A stretch of 64,000 nucleotides of DNA. Origin: Gordionus sp. m RMFG-2023. Its lineage: Eukaryota; Nematomorpha; Gordioida; Chordodea; Parachordodidae. The position numbers were made by a program, and so were the translations under genes. Below the pieces are notes generated by a model that searched no databases, was not told the origin of the DNA, and was given only the letters and a program-made list of their open reading frames with translations. Within the stretch, counting starts at the first letter, position 1. Every line of letters starts with the position of its first letter. The stretch lies in NCBI RefSeq assembly GCF_954871325.1, contig NC_088777.1:682001-746000 (forward strand), read 5' to 3'. Shown here one piece after another: positions 13,744-44,000 of this stretch.

Positions 13744-14095
13744 ATGCATCATAGGATACACATTCTCACAATAGAAATCTGCCAGAAGGATTCTGCGGCA
13801 GACAGATTTCTAAGTGCTAGTTTAATCAAGAACCTTCCATTCATTCTAATTCTAATATTATCTAAAAGAGATCTTATTTTACTAATATTGGTACGATGGG
13901 TTTGCCTTGCTGCTAGTCGAGGCAGACAAATATTAAATTCATATAGCTCTGCCTTTGACTCAACTGTGACTTATTATTCATGAAAATTCCTCATCCACAT
14001 CTGCCCTGATTTCACTAAGTTTTCCACACTAAGGATTTTCAGCTATTTCTCATAAAGCCTCAAATCAGATCAGTATTATTTTAACTTGAAATGTT
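13744..14095 (-). mobile_element. hAT superfamily transposase relic 1
   Basis: On the minus strand, about 75 codons read through with PRLAARQTHRTN followed by SLLDNIRIRMNGRF. This matches the PR..GRQ.HR.N and LD....L..RF block just before the C-terminal dimerisation domain of DUF4371-type hAT transposases. The upstream part is frame-broken, though a DVDEEF-like stretch is recognisable. No terminal repeats were assigned. Part of a three-copy set with the relics at 26.6 and 57.0 kb. Confidence 0.5.
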
Positions 14096-14353
14096 TTACC
14101 TCCGTTTTTTTTTCAGCGGGAAAAAAAAAATTGCAAATGATTTGGCGGGAAATTTTTTAAATCGATATTTGAATTCATAAGAATAAAATTAGTAGCATCA
14201 GATGTGGGAATCGGCAAAATTTTGGGGAAATATATTAGTCGGAATCCAGATTTTCTGGCTTTGGGTGTTAGAGGGGGGGGAATTTATCCTCCTGACTCCC
14301 TCCGCCGCGCAGGCGCCTGACATTATTATATATATTCATTTCCCATCCCTCGA

Positions 14354-14397
14354 CTTTGTGGTGTCATAATTAAGACTTTGTGGTGTCATAATTAATT
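14354..14397 (+). repeat. 22-bp direct repeat
   Basis: GACTTTGTGGTGTCATAATT followed by AA occurs twice in tandem, then continues as AATTATAATTTATAACG. Confidence 0.5.
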
Positions 14398-15023
14398 ATA
14401 ATTTATAACGATTTGAAAGCACTCACTCACTCTTCCCGTGCAAATTTTTTTTATAAATTAACACATAAGAAGATGAAATATCATTATATATTCTCTTCTT
14501 TTAATTAACAATATTTATTATTTATTAAAATATTATTTATATAGTAAATCAGTTTTAAGTTTTAAAAAAACATATTTTATATTACTATATCTTTGAATTT
14601 TTGATAAATATTTTTTATTTTCTCTTTTTATAATTATCGATAATATTATCGAAAAATAAATAACAATAATAATAATAATATAAAATATTTAAAAAATTCA
14701 ATTTTCCTTTCATAAACGTAATTTTTTAATGATTAAAAATATGAATTTATTTTAATAAATCTTTTATTTTCCCTTAAATATTTTATTATTTGATTTTTTT
14801 TTAAACTTAAATATATTGTTTTTCGGAGTATTTTTAAACTTTATAAAAATCAAAAATAAATATAAATCTTAGAAAGAAAATATAAAATACTATTTTATTC
14901 TCATCTCAATCATGTGATTTTCTGATGACGGAACCCTCGCAGGATTATGATCTCAAACAAGACCCCACTGAGGAAGTTATAGAAGGTTATAAAATTAAAA
15001 ATGATCGAATTTTTATCTACTAG

Positions 15024-15440
15024 TGCCGTGTTAAACCGGCTCAAATAAACCGGCTCGCTCTGAGCCGGGTTTTAAAACCGGCTAACTCGATACTCTATAG
15101 AGATATGATTATTAAGCGAGCCCTAAGATTTTTGCTTCAAAGATGGGCACAAAGGCTTTGGAGGAACAGTGCTATTAACGAAATCTATAAGCCTAAACAA
15201 TAATTTTTCTAGCTAAGATATTGAGTTAATAAGCCGTTTAACAAACACTAAATTTCTTACCCATATTAATTTGTTAGCGGATAAATTTTAACCGAGGGAA
15301 TTAGTGTTTGTTTAAACGGCTTAACTCAATATCTTAGCTAGAAAAATTATTGTTTAATGCTCAGAGATTTCCCCTCTGCAAACAAAATCTTCAGGCTTGC
15401 GTAATATTATTTCTGAATGAAATATCGAGTTAGTAGTAAT
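15024..15440. mobile_element. Two head-to-head family B copies forming a near-palindrome
   Basis: Copy one runs from 15024 to 15250 (end GTTTAACAAACACTA); a second begins at 15302 (TAGTGTTTGTTTAAACGG) in the opposite sense and fades out near 15440. The facing 55-57 bp ends are almost exact inverted repeats around a 51-bp spacer. Confidence 0.5.
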
Positions 15441-15901
15441 CAAATTTTGGAAAAAAATAGTATATAGGGTTTTTGTATAGCTCTAAAATTTTTACTGCAC
15501 TATCTAATTAAATTTTTTTTATTTATATCAGGGCCCTCCTCAATACTTACTAGGTGGGGGGGGGGGGTGGGGGGTTGTTAGTATTTTGCTTCTTCGAAAA
15601 ATTTCTAAGGTTTAACTACAAGACCCTCCTCTCAGGGTGGGGTATCATGCTATAAGTTCATTAGAATCGAATGTGGTGGGAGGGGTGTCTGATTGTATAA
15701 ATCAATGGTATCACGATCATTTACGGTTCCTTTCCTTCCCTTATTTTTTTGAACAGTGGAAAAATATTTACTCGGTATTTTTTTTTTAAATATAATAAAT
15801 TTAAAAATTACAAAAAACATATTTTATAATAAAAAGACAACAGGCTTAAATTTTGAAAATATTAAGATAACAGGTTATGAAGCTAAGTGTGCTGGCATAC
15901 C

Positions 15902-16132
15902 TAGTGTTGTTAAACGGCTCGTTTTTGATCCGATTTTTATAAAAACGGCTAACTCAATATTTTCATCTAGAATAATATTAGGCGATCCCTGAAGATTTTG
16001 TCCGTAGAAGGAACAGAGGTTAGGACATCTATCAGCGGAATCTCGAAGCTTAGGCAATCATTTTCAGGCTAAAAATACTGAATCAGCCGTTTTTAAAAAT
16101 GTGTTCAAAACGGGGCCGTCTAACAACACTTA
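15902..16132 (+). mobile_element. hAT-like MITE family B, full copy near 16.0 kb
   Basis: Ends TAGTGTTGTTAAACGGCTCG and CGTCTAACAACACTTA. The centre holds GAAGATTTTGTCCGTAGAAG, which recurs in the 43.3-kb copy, so this is a fair family reference. Confidence 0.5.
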
Positions 16133-17205
16133 CTTTAAACATTTTCTAAAAAAATATCGACCTAACGTTCGTTTCAAAACCTTACGAATAAATTAATATT
16201 AAAATAAATTACCGTATTTCGACTTACTATAAACGTCTAACCCAATACATAGCCAAAAATATTATTGTGATCCTCGAGAATTACGTTAATAGATGTCCCA
16301 AACTTTTCTGCCCAACTATCAAAAACCTCTTCATACAATTACTTCGTTGTTACTCTATGGCCTTTTAGTTTTTAATAAAAGGGTTAAATGATCCATTATA
16401 TTAGAGGTCCAATGAAGCGGTTTTTTAGCCAAAAAGCGCTCGCTGTTTTGAAATTTATTTAACCACCCCCCCCCCCCCCACTCACTTTACCCTCCCGCTA
16501 AATCTATAACTTAGGTTTAACCCGGACCGGTTTAGAAAAATTATTGGCCGGTTTTGACTCCCCCCCCATCAAACATATATAATATGCTGTATTATGAAAA
16601 ATAAAACTATTTATTTTTAATAAATTTTTTAACTGAAAACACTCCTTCCCATTACTTTAAAAAAATTTTCAATCCGCCCGCTATCCGCCTCTTTGTTGAA
16701 AATATTTTTAAGAAAGCCCGATCCCATCGATTCAAAGTATCGGTAGGCGTGAGCGGACGCGGACGAAAAGGCCGCCCAATGCAGACCTCTACTATATGTG
16801 ACCATAGTTTTTTTGGGCAAGAAATAGATGATTAAGAGGACCACTCCTCGATTCATTTGATATATTATATATATTGTTACTACATCTTTTCTAGGAATTA
16901 TGATAAAATTTTTTTGTCAATTTTTAAAGCTAATTAAAGTTATGGTAAAGATGTTTTTATTTTCGCAATTAATTTTATAAAATATTTTTTATATATACAA
17001 AATAAAATTTAAAATATTTTTTTTTTAATCTCTCCCATATGCGAGAATATATTTTAAAACTAAGAAACAAACTTATATTTTTAAAAAGTGTCTCTTTAAA
17101 CAAGCCTTTTAAATTTTACAAAAAAAATATTTGAATCGTTAATTTATTGAATTGGCACCTAATAAAATTATTTTTTGTGCCAATCCCAGCCCCGTATGGT
17201 TAATA

Positions 17206-17690
17206 AAATTAAGATTTTTTTTAGCCAAGCTATTCAATGAGCGACGAAATTTCTAAGTTTGCGTAATATATATATTTTTTGTTTTATAGCTAAAATATTG
17301 GGTTTTAGCTGTTTAAAAAAAAAAAATTGAGCCGTTAGCCGTACTACGTTCATAAGTCTTTCTTGAGATTATTTTAGGAACTTATGTATTCCATTACATT
17401 CGCCTAGCCTTCCTCTCTCTCGAAAAAAAATACTGATATCCTTTTTCAATTTTAGAAATTTTTTTTTGTTCGATAACCCTTCTATAAACTGCTCCATATA
17501 TATAAAATAAGACAAACCCAACGATTTAGCAAATAAACAAGACACAAGTCTCTCAAATATCATTAATAGATGTCCAAACATTTCTAACTTCTATAAGCAA
17601 AATCTCCAGGGTTTTCCTGGTAATTCTTGGCTAAAAAAAAATAGGGTTAGCCGTTTTTAGAAATCGAGCCCTTTTAACAAAACTTATAAT
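17206..17690. repeat. Two partial family B copies
   Basis: Fragments at about 17220-17340 and 17570-17690 share GCTAAAATATTG, GAGCCGTT and TTTTAACAAAACT blocks with family B but lack one end each. Confidence 0.5.
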
Positions 17691-17955
17691 CCGTCCTGTA
17701 AATAATTCTGAACACTCCTATGTATTTATATGTATTATATGGTAAGGAGGAAAATAATGATACAATATCAATTGAACTCCTCAAAAAATTACACGGTATG
17801 CCATGCCAAATGAGGTGTGCACGAATCAGAGATCTCTAAATCCCGGTCTGTTTTGCCCCAAAAATTAATTGTGTTTTGATATCTGCATTTGCGCATTCAT
17901 AAATTGGATTATATCATAAAGAACTTGTTTTGATGATTTCTTTTATGGAATTTAC

Positions 17956-18088
17956 CAGAGTTGTTAAAAGATACTTACTAAATGGATATAGATACAGATA
18001 TATCGTCTAAAATAATATTTAGATACAGATATTTTAATCAAAAATCTATACAGATACAGGTACAGGTACAGATACCACATTTCAACTC
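17956..18088 (-). mobile_element. hAT MITE family A, copy 3 (eroded)
   Basis: Opposite orientation to copies 1 and 2. The left end CAGAGTTGTTAAAAGATAC is intact, while the right end (near CAACTCTT) is eroded and no target duplication remains. The interior has expanded ACAGGTACAGATACC steps. Confidence 0.5.
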
Positions 18089-18517
18089 TTACTTATATCT
18101 TAATGTATATATTATATATATATTCATTCATAATATAATATATCACTTTTATTTGAAATGATAATAAAACTTTGTTATAAAAAAATTTTTTTTACTTATT
18201 TTATTTTTATATTTATTAATTAAAGTTAGACAAGCTCTTAAAAATATATAGAAATAAAGCATATGGTTTTTATTTTTATTTTCAAAATCAATATAATTAG
18301 TTTGAAATTTTTGAATAAAATTATATAGAAATTCTAAATCCCCAGGTTGGTCCGCTAAAATTTACGAAAATTGGAGATTTTCGAGACCTCACCTGCATTT
18401 TTTTTTAACTTTTAAGAACGGGTTAGACCGGTCGGTCTTTGCGGAATCTCTAGCACGAATACAATTTTGATTCATCATAATTCATGTGCGTTTTGTAATT
18501 CAATAAATAGAATTTAG

Positions 18518-18686
18518 CAGAGTTGTTAAAGGATCTAGATACAAGTATCTAGATCCTGTATCTAGATATAAAAATGTGGTATCTGTATCTAGATAGATTT
18601 TTGATTAAATAATCTGTATCTAGATATTATTTTAGACGTTGTATCTGTATCTAGATCCATTTAAAAAGTATCTTTTAACAACTCTG
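18518..18686 (+). mobile_element. hAT MITE family A, copy 4
   Basis: A 169-bp copy with clean CAGAGTTGTTAAA and TTTAACAACTCTG ends and perfect 8-bp duplications GAATTTAG (18510-18517, 18687-18694). Confidence 0.5.
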
Positions 18687-19580
18687 GAATTTAGTATTTA
18701 TTTTTTTAAAAACTAAAACTTAAACAACAAATAATTAGGAAAAAAAACTCCAATAAGTATAATTTTTTTTTAAGTAATAAAAAAACACAACATATTTTCT
18801 TATTATATTAATTTTTTTATATAAGGAGCATAGACAAGACATAGATATCTCGTAAAAAGATGAAATTGTGAAATAAGAATGTTGATTGATTTTTAAATTT
18901 AAAAATTATTTACCATTTTAACATATAACTCCACCTTATAATTTTAATCATATTTATGCCTTAATCTAACATATAATCTTCTTAAAAATTTCTAAACTTT
19001 ATAACCAGCCCCAGGAACTACTTAATATCTATTTTCGAAATCGTTTTTTTTTTCAAGATAATAAACCAAAGAATTTTACAAAATATATAAGCATATCATT
19101 TTTTTTCTTTCTTTCTAATTTTTTTTCCCCCTATTCGAGCACTTTTGAGTGGTAAAAACATGTATGTTTTTACAGTTAGAACGAAAATTAAGCCGATCCC
19201 CCTTTAAATCTACGATAATAATATTTGTATCTCTTTTGATATATTCGATACTTTTTTTTTGCTTCAACTTATATGATTCCTGTCAATATGTTCGCTCTTA
19301 TTAGTCAGGGTGAATCGTTTTTAACTGAATTGGAAATAAATTATCCGGAAGACTTTGTTAGGGTTCTGATTGGGTAACGGTAAAGAATACGAGAGATTCG
19401 TATCTATTTTTTAAAAATTTTTAGACAAAAATAGCTGCAATTATTAGTAGGAAAGAAGGTAGCCAATCACACACTTTAAAATGATCACGTTATTTAGATA
19501 TTGATTTAAAGAAAGATATTACTGGTTATAGCATAGTTAATAAATGTGTTATTTTTTCAACTTAAAAATTTAGGTAGACC

Positions 19581-19768
19581 GGAAATGCATGCCATCATGT
19601 TCGAAATACCCACACTACGTTTTTCGTGAACTTTTTTAAAACTTTATAATAATTTATATCAAATTTTTCCATAAATTATTCTGTATAAATTATTAAAGGT
19701 TCTAAGGTTTTACAGCGAAATTGTCTACGATTTATAAGATAGGCAATCCAAACATGATAGAATATATT
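19581..19768. mobile_element. MITE family C, copy 2, just upstream of the TYMP-like gene
   Basis: Left end GGAAATGCATGCCATCATG then TTCGAAATACCC; right end is the inverse, CCAAACATGATAGAATATAT. It ends 175 bases before the first ATG of the TYMP-like gene, so it may form part of the promoter, leader or upstream intron. Confidence 0.5.
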
Positions 19769-19942
19769 TAACACATCGCCAGGAAAAATATATTGACGCT
19801 TACACCTATATATATAAATTTTTTTTTATTTATTAGTGATAAATATAAAATAAATATTTGTACAGTTAGATCATACCTAGAAAAACAAAGAAGTTCTATA
19901 GAACCTACGGAAGTCAACATAATAAATTTTGAAACCAATGAT

Positions 19943-36951
<17,009 letters not shown>

Positions 36952-36985
36952 ATCACCACTGTGTAACCATTTAAACACGTCATTT

Positions 36986-36991
36986 AATAAA
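36986..36991 (+). promoter_or_regulatory. Candidate polyadenylation signal of the TYMP-like gene
   Basis: AATAAA lies 35 bases after the stop codon of the TYMP-like gene. In this AT-rich DNA the hexamer is common by chance, so its position just past the stop is the only support. Confidence 0.5.
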
Positions 36992-37992
36992 ATATTATAT
37001 CAATCATAAACATTTATTTTTCGAATCCCTTTCATAGATTAAATATAACGTGAGTTACTCGATAATTGTTTATTCTTTATTATATTCAATCGAATAGTAT
37101 CGGGATACTTTTTTAAAAAATCATTATAATATTTTGCATACAATATTGATAAATTTATCTGAATTGTCTTCCTACATATATTTTATTTTCAGTGAAACGC
37201 AGCTAGTCCAATTTATGTATTTTATACATTTTAAATTAACATCATCAATTAAACTTAAACGTATCAAATCAATCTCTCATTACTCACAATAATCCCTAGA
37301 ACCTCATACAAAAAATGATATATTTTTTTTTGAAAATGTAAATATTATATAAAATTTCGTATTCGCTAAAACATATTTCAAAAAAAAACAAACCACACCT
37401 CATCAAGTTTCAAATTTGAATTTGATTTTAAACCGGGAAATTTTTCAATGTTCTTGCAAAAAAGTGCGTCTAACATAAATTTAATATTATTTCAGGAATA
37501 TCTAAACCGGCTAATTTTTTTTTATTCTCGAGTTTGATTCGAGATCAGAACTAAATTTTAAGCTAAGTAAGCTTCAAAACGGGTATACAGCAAAAAAAGA
37601 GTTTGATTCAGAAAATCCATTTTCAAAATAGGGTTCAGGTTTTGTCTTAAATAAATCAGGGAAATATCTTTAAGAATGACCTAGTGCCTTTTAAGTTATG
37701 GAGTAGTCCAACGGGAATAATTTATTAATTTATTGGGCATCACGATTGGTTTACTAACAACGTCATTCTTATCTAGATAAATTTGCCCAAAAAATTATAC
37801 CCTACAATTTTGTCAATATTTACGTCAAAAATGTATCGCGACTGCACTCACTCCAACTCTTATCTAATATTTTTCAATTGTCAAATGTAGCTTTAGTTAT
37901 AGCGGCGGCTTTCAACCCAATCCTTAAAAAATCTATCGAACTGCGACTACGAGTTGAAAACACCTGATCCTACAATTTCGAAATCAATTTTT

Positions 37993-37998
37993 TTTATT
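37993..37998 (-). promoter_or_regulatory. Candidate polyadenylation signal of PSMD13
   Basis: AATAAA on the minus strand lies about 95 bases beyond the PSMD13 stop codon. With the TYMP-like signal on the other strand, the convergent transcripts would end about 1 kb apart. The hexamer alone is weak evidence. Confidence 0.5.
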
Positions 37999-38092
37999 TA
38001 TTTAGATATTTTTAAAAAAATAAACAATAATAAATAATATGCATGACAATCAATCATAGATGAGTGGCGTTAAAAAAAATAAAATTTGGCTT

Positions 38093-41000
38093 TTAGAAAT
38101 GAATAAGTTCTTTAGCGTTTTCGTGGAAGGTGTCTTCAACGGATTTAATATCGTCGCTCCACTTACCCAAAATCTGATTCATAGTGGCTATCTAATAATT
38201 ATTTTAAGGATTAGTGTGAAAAAAAAAGAGAGAAAAGAAGTAGATAATTATAACGATTAACAATTTTAAAGCATTTCTTTAAACAAGGAAAAAAAAAAGG
38301 TATATCTTAAAAAATTTGATAGGTTTATTCCAGAGTTGTTAAAGGATCTAGATACTTGTACTAGATATAAAAATGTGGTATCTGTATCTAGATAGATTTT
38401 TGATTAAAATATTTGTATCTAGATATTATTTTAGACGATGTATCTGTATCTAGATCCATTTAAAAAGTATCTTTTAACAACTTCTGCTTTATTCATAAAA
38501 AAATGTGACTTGTTTCAAATCCAAAACCCGAGGTTGAACCCACTTCATGTAAACTTTCTTGTCTATCTCGTCGATGTATCCCTTCACCAGGTTCAACGAG
38601 AGGGCTTTCATTACCAAATTTTCAACCTGCAATTTCGATAATAAATATCGGGCTAGTTTTTGGCTGAATTTGAGCCTATTTTTTTTTTTAGAAAACGGCA
38701 AACTCATCTATCTTAGCCGGAAATACAAAATATTGCATAAGCCTCAAGAATTTTACTAATTAGAATGTTCAAACCCCTTTGTACCAATCTACGAGAGCAA
38801 AATCTTCAGGCTTGCATAATATCGCTCCGGACAAAATAGTGAGTTTAGCTGGCCGTATCTTAAAAATTGGCTCTCAAAGGCACTAATTTTAGATTTATTT
38901 TAAAAAAATTTTAAATTAAGTTGTTTAGGTTAATAATAAGAGGTATATTATAGAAAATAGTTTTAGTTTCCATAGTTAACTCAAAAATGTAGAATATTAA
39001 AGAAATTACAGTACTCGAACAAAAGTTCATAAATTCAAATTTTAAATGGTATATTTTAATCAATCTATACATCTTTGATAGGAACCTCTGCACCTTTTGA
39101 TATTTCTTCAAAGGTTAATTGTCTGTTATTAGCTGGCTTTTTGTAAGTCATCTGATGAGATAAATGTAATTGTAAAAATATATATATATAATTGAAGTGA
39201 AAAAGATTTAAAAAAATGGTTTTGTGGCTATTAATAACAAAATATTACAAAAAAAAAATTTGAAAACTAAAATAAATATTTAACATTTCAGAATTATGAT
39301 AAATATTAGCTAGAGCTAATATAACAACATTTTATGGCTTAAATATCAATATGGATTTATAATTATAAGTTATATTATCCTTAGCAAAATAAATAAATAG
39401 AGCCTATATTTTATACCCTTACATTTACTAATTTCGAATCCAATAAATTTATATCCACAAAATGAATATTCAATTTTAATCATATTCAAAAACCTCCATG
39501 AGGCATAAAAGCTTGATCTTCTTCTCCAACAGAGTCGATTTTTCTTTCAAAAGCGACATTTTACTCCACCGGGGCTTGAGTTTTTCCATCTTTTTAAGGT
39601 CTCCGCCATTGAAAGCGTAAAGTAATTCCACTAACCAACCATAGTCTTTAGCTTGATCGCTAGAATTTCGCATCGAATCGAAAACGGGGTGAGATAACTT
39701 CGCCGTTTTTTTTTAAAATTAAATTATGAAATAATTAATTTTAATCGAAAAAATTATCCCGCTGTCATTTATTCGGACACGAATTAGCGCAGGTTACAGA
39801 AATATTTTTACCCAACTAATCACTTATAGTTGGGTAATAGCTATAATTTTTAGCCGTTTTAGCCAATTTTTAGGCGAAAGCTATCACTTTGGCCTCGGGA
39901 TTTTTCTGAAAATGATCGCAGCTCACAATTTGGGAAGTAAAAACGGCCTAATGTTAACGGATTTTCTCCGATAGTCGTCCGAAGATTGAACCGAATTAGA
40001 TTCTATTTAGCCATTCCCCAACTATACTAATCACCTGAAACTCTAAATAAATGACGGACTTGGAAAAATCGTTTAGCTTTCTAAATAGAGTCTAAATGTT
40101 AAATTATATATATTTTTTTTTAAAAAATGACTAAAATTTAGATAAAAAACTAAATCATATATATACCGCCATGTATAATTTATACAATGAGACATATGTA
40201 TGACTGTTCCACGTCATTACAGAGAAACCATTACAGAGAATGTATTTTACAGAGAAACTTAAATAGAGAAAACAATTATAGAGAATGTCGTTTATAGAAA
40301 GTTTTATATGCATTTATAGGAAGACAATTATAGAGAATGTCGTTTATAGAGAATAATTTTATAGAGAATAATTTTACAGGGAATGATTTTATAGAATAAT
40401 TTTACAGGGAATGATTTTATAGAGAATTATTTTATAATGAATGTATTTTATAGAAATATTTTATAAAGAATCTATTTTATGGGGAATTATTTTATAGAGA
40501 ATGATTTTACAGAGAAGGATTTTATAGAGAATGTATTTTATAGAGAATTATTTTATAATGAATGTATTTTATAGAATTATTTAATAAAGAATATTATTTT
40601 ATAGAGAATTATTTTATACAAAATTTTATTTAAGAATATGATTATTTTATAAAAAATGTTATTTATAGTCATAGGAAAAAATACAGTATTTGACATAATA
40701 TTATATATTAGAATTACCTTATATAAGAGAATAATTGGGTAGTTTTTGAATTATTAATCGGTACAGAAAATTATTTATTTATCTTTGCACAAGGTTTTCC
40801 TATTATAAGATGGATTAATGGTAGAACAAAATTTTAACATGATTTGTAAGGAAAATCATATAGTAAAGGAATAAAAAATTTTTTTACAAATTTAAATTAA
40901 TTTTTTAATTACATTTATTTAAATTAAGTAACTAGTTACTTTTGGCAGTTACTTTCTAAAAATGTAGCCAGCTACAGTTACGATTTTGTAAAGTTATAAA

Positions 41001-44000
41001 TATTTTTTAGCTAAAGTGTAGCTAGTTAATGGTAACCACTTAATTTGACAAAACTTAATGTAGAGATTTTCATTTGTTTTTTTTTATCTTCAGCAAATTT
41101 ATTTAGTTCTTGCTTATATTATTATTCTTCCTAAAAATTTTCAATTATAGATGGGAAACACCGATATTCTTAAGTTAAAAGTTATTTGTCACTAAGAGAT
41201 AAACAAATTTTGACATGATTTGTAAGGAATTTTACGAAATCATTTGTATTCGGTTCACGAGATAGTGTCAATTCCATAGAGAAATGCTAAATATTGGCAA
41301 CTTCCTCTCCATCTATCATTTTTCCAATCCACGACTCTTCAAAGTATTCTATCAAGGGGGAGAGAATATCCCTATTTTCTTGATTAAATTTAAAAGCACA
41401 TAATTCCTCGAATCCATAAATTACATTTTCAATTGGTACATATGCCAGTGACATTAAAATTTTTATGTACATAGCAAAATTTGTTTCAGTTTTGTATGCA
41501 TGGCAAATTAGCGGATTTTTTTGAACCGTGCGCCATATGCATTAAGACATATGAAACAGGCATCCGGGCAAAAGTAACTGGTTACTTAATTTATATATAT
41601 ATTTCAATAAATATATTTAAATGATAAATTTAAATTTGTAAATATTTTTTAACATCCTTTTATTATATGATTTAAATCTTAGCCAATGAATTTATTTTAA
41701 TATAAATATATTCGATTTAAAGTAATTTAATCGATCCGGCTAGCCTTGAATCTACTATCCACCACTAAAAATAATTGTAACTAATGGCTAGTTATATTTA
41801 AAAAAAAAGAAAACTATTAACTGTAACTTGTTATAATATCCAAAATTTAAGTACAAACTTAACTAGTTGCATTACACTGCCGAAGTAACTTATAACAACA
41901 CTATCTATTTTATCGTGTACTTATCTTTAAAAATAAATTTCGTAAAATTCCTTATAAATCATGTCAAAATTTTATTCTATCATTTATTCATATCTACTAA
42001 TATCGAAAATCCTCGCTTATATAAGTTAATTCTAATATTTAAAATTATGTAAAATACTATAACTTTTATTTTCCTATAACTATATATAACATTTTTTTCA
42101 TAAAATAATCATATCTTTAAGTAAAAATCTTTATAAAATAATTCTCTATAAAATCATTCTCTATAAAATTATTCTCTGTAAAATCATTCTCTATAAAATT
42201 ATTCTCTATAAAATCATTCTCTATTAAATCATTCTCTATAAAATTATTCTCTATAAAATAATTCTTTGTAAAATACATTCTCTATAATATAATTCTCTGT
42301 AAAAACATTCTTTATAAAATAATTCTCTATAAAATCATTCTCTGCAAAATCAATCTCTATTTAATCATTCTCTGCAAAATCATTCTCTATAAAATTATTC
42401 TCTGTTAAATCATTCTCTATATACAACATTCTCTATAATTGTTTTCTCTATAAAAAATTCTGTGTAAAATACATTCTCTATAATCGACATTCTCTATAAT
42501 TGTTTTCTCTGTAAAAGTTTTCATATAATTGTTTTCTCTGTAAAAGTTTTCATATAATTGTTTTCTCTGTAATGACGCGATACCATGTATGACTACTCGG
42601 GAGAAGTGGCATAATAAAGAACACTTTTAAAATATCTATCTTTCAAAAATGAGGGATATTGAATTGACTAAAAAGAAAGCTATCAATATTTAATAATTGC
42701 CCAAAACTATGTTTTTAAAAATATATTCGAGTTATATATAAAAAAAATTAAATTTTAAAGTTATACAACAAAGATAACTTATTATAATTTTTATATTTTT
42801 ATAGATAAACTGGAATCAAAGCACCAACTACATTTGAATTAATCTCTAGTATCAACAAAGTATAACAAAAATATTTATCAAACCAGACAAAAAAACTTCT
42901 TTATTTTAAACCATATTAAAATGTTTTTATGTAGGAGTTTATTAAACCAAAAAAAATTTTATGAAATTAAAAGGCAACATAAAATCATTTGTAATATAAA
43001 AAAAAAAAAAAATTAGAAAATATAAAATTAAAACTTTTACACAAAAAAAATAGTTAAAATGAAATAAAGATTTTTTTTAAAATAAAAATCGAAATAATTA
43101 TTTAAAAATACTAGCTCTAATACTTTTATACGTTTTATTTTTTAAAAATATTTACCAATTCATTGAAATTGTAAATGTCTTCTCCCAATAAACTGGCTAT
43201 GGATAAATTGTAGGCGTATCGCTCCATTTCTTCCTCTTGTTAACATTTTTTAATTATTTATTTTTTTTAAAAAAAAATGATAATATTTCAAAAAAATAAG
43301 CAAAGATAAGTAATATCCAAAGTAGTTATGTGGGTCGTTAAATGGCTCGTTTAACCCCGATTCTTAAAAACAGCTGACTCAATATGTCCTCCAGAAAAAT
43401 ACTACGCGAGCCCTGAAGATTTTGCTCGTAGAAGGATCCAAGGTCTAGGCATATATCATCGAAATCTCGAGGCTTAGCTAATATTTTTCTGGCTAAAATA
43501 TTGAGTCAGCTGTTTTAAAAAAATCGGCTCAAAATGAGCCCTTTAACAACACTAGTAGTTACGTGCGGGATAGAACTTTCCTTTTCACGATCGACTTTTC
43601 TTTCGGTATTTTTCAGAGTTGTTAAAAGATACTTTTTAAATGGATCTAGATACAGATACAACGTCTAAAATAATATCTAGATACAGATTATTTAATCAAA
43701 AATCTATCTAGATACAGATACCACATTTTTGTATCTAGATCCTTTAACAACTCTGGTATTTTTAATCAAAGTTTTGGAACGTTTACTTTATCAAAAAATG
43801 GGATTCTAACAATTTTTTTTAAAAAAAGGTGATATCTGGCAGTGGTCTCCAATACCCGGCTCGGCCCGTTAATGTCTCGGGTCAATCTGGGCACAAATAA
43901 ATAAGGCTTGCCCGGACTGTTTTAGTAAGGGTCGGATAAAATTGTCCCAAAACCTGATTTTGTTAAAATAATATTTCTTTTTTTTATTATTAGCTTATAA

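Larger units (their letters stand above)
16133..19580. other. No gene seen upstream of the TYMP-like gene
   Basis: Holds partial MITEs and family A copies 3 and 4. No promoter element can be called in this composition. Confidence 0.5.
40206..42584. mobile_element. MULE (Mutator-like) DNA transposon remnant in PSMD13 intron 8
   Basis: The element is 2,379 bases and is flanked by ATGTATGACT at 40196-40205 and 42585-42594, a 10-bp direct repeat that fits the 8-11 bp target duplication of MULEs. The ends are inverted (CGTCATTACAGAGAAA at 40212-40227, its complement at 42562-42577) and continue into about 450-bp arms built from tandem variants of TATAGAGAATGATTTTA. Only a transposase fragment remains, on the minus strand (see next entry). 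The whole lies within PSMD13 intron 8, so it must be spliced out. Confidence 0.5.

Noticed and set aside
19793-19942. Upstream 50 codons opening with TTG as the start of the TYMP-like protein
   Set aside because: TTG is not a usual animal start codon. The first ATG in frame is at 19943, and the upstream codons may be intron or leader.
38438-38759. Plus-strand frames of 66-67 codons
   Set aside because: They overlap PSMD13 exon 11 in antisense and a MITE; no independent support.
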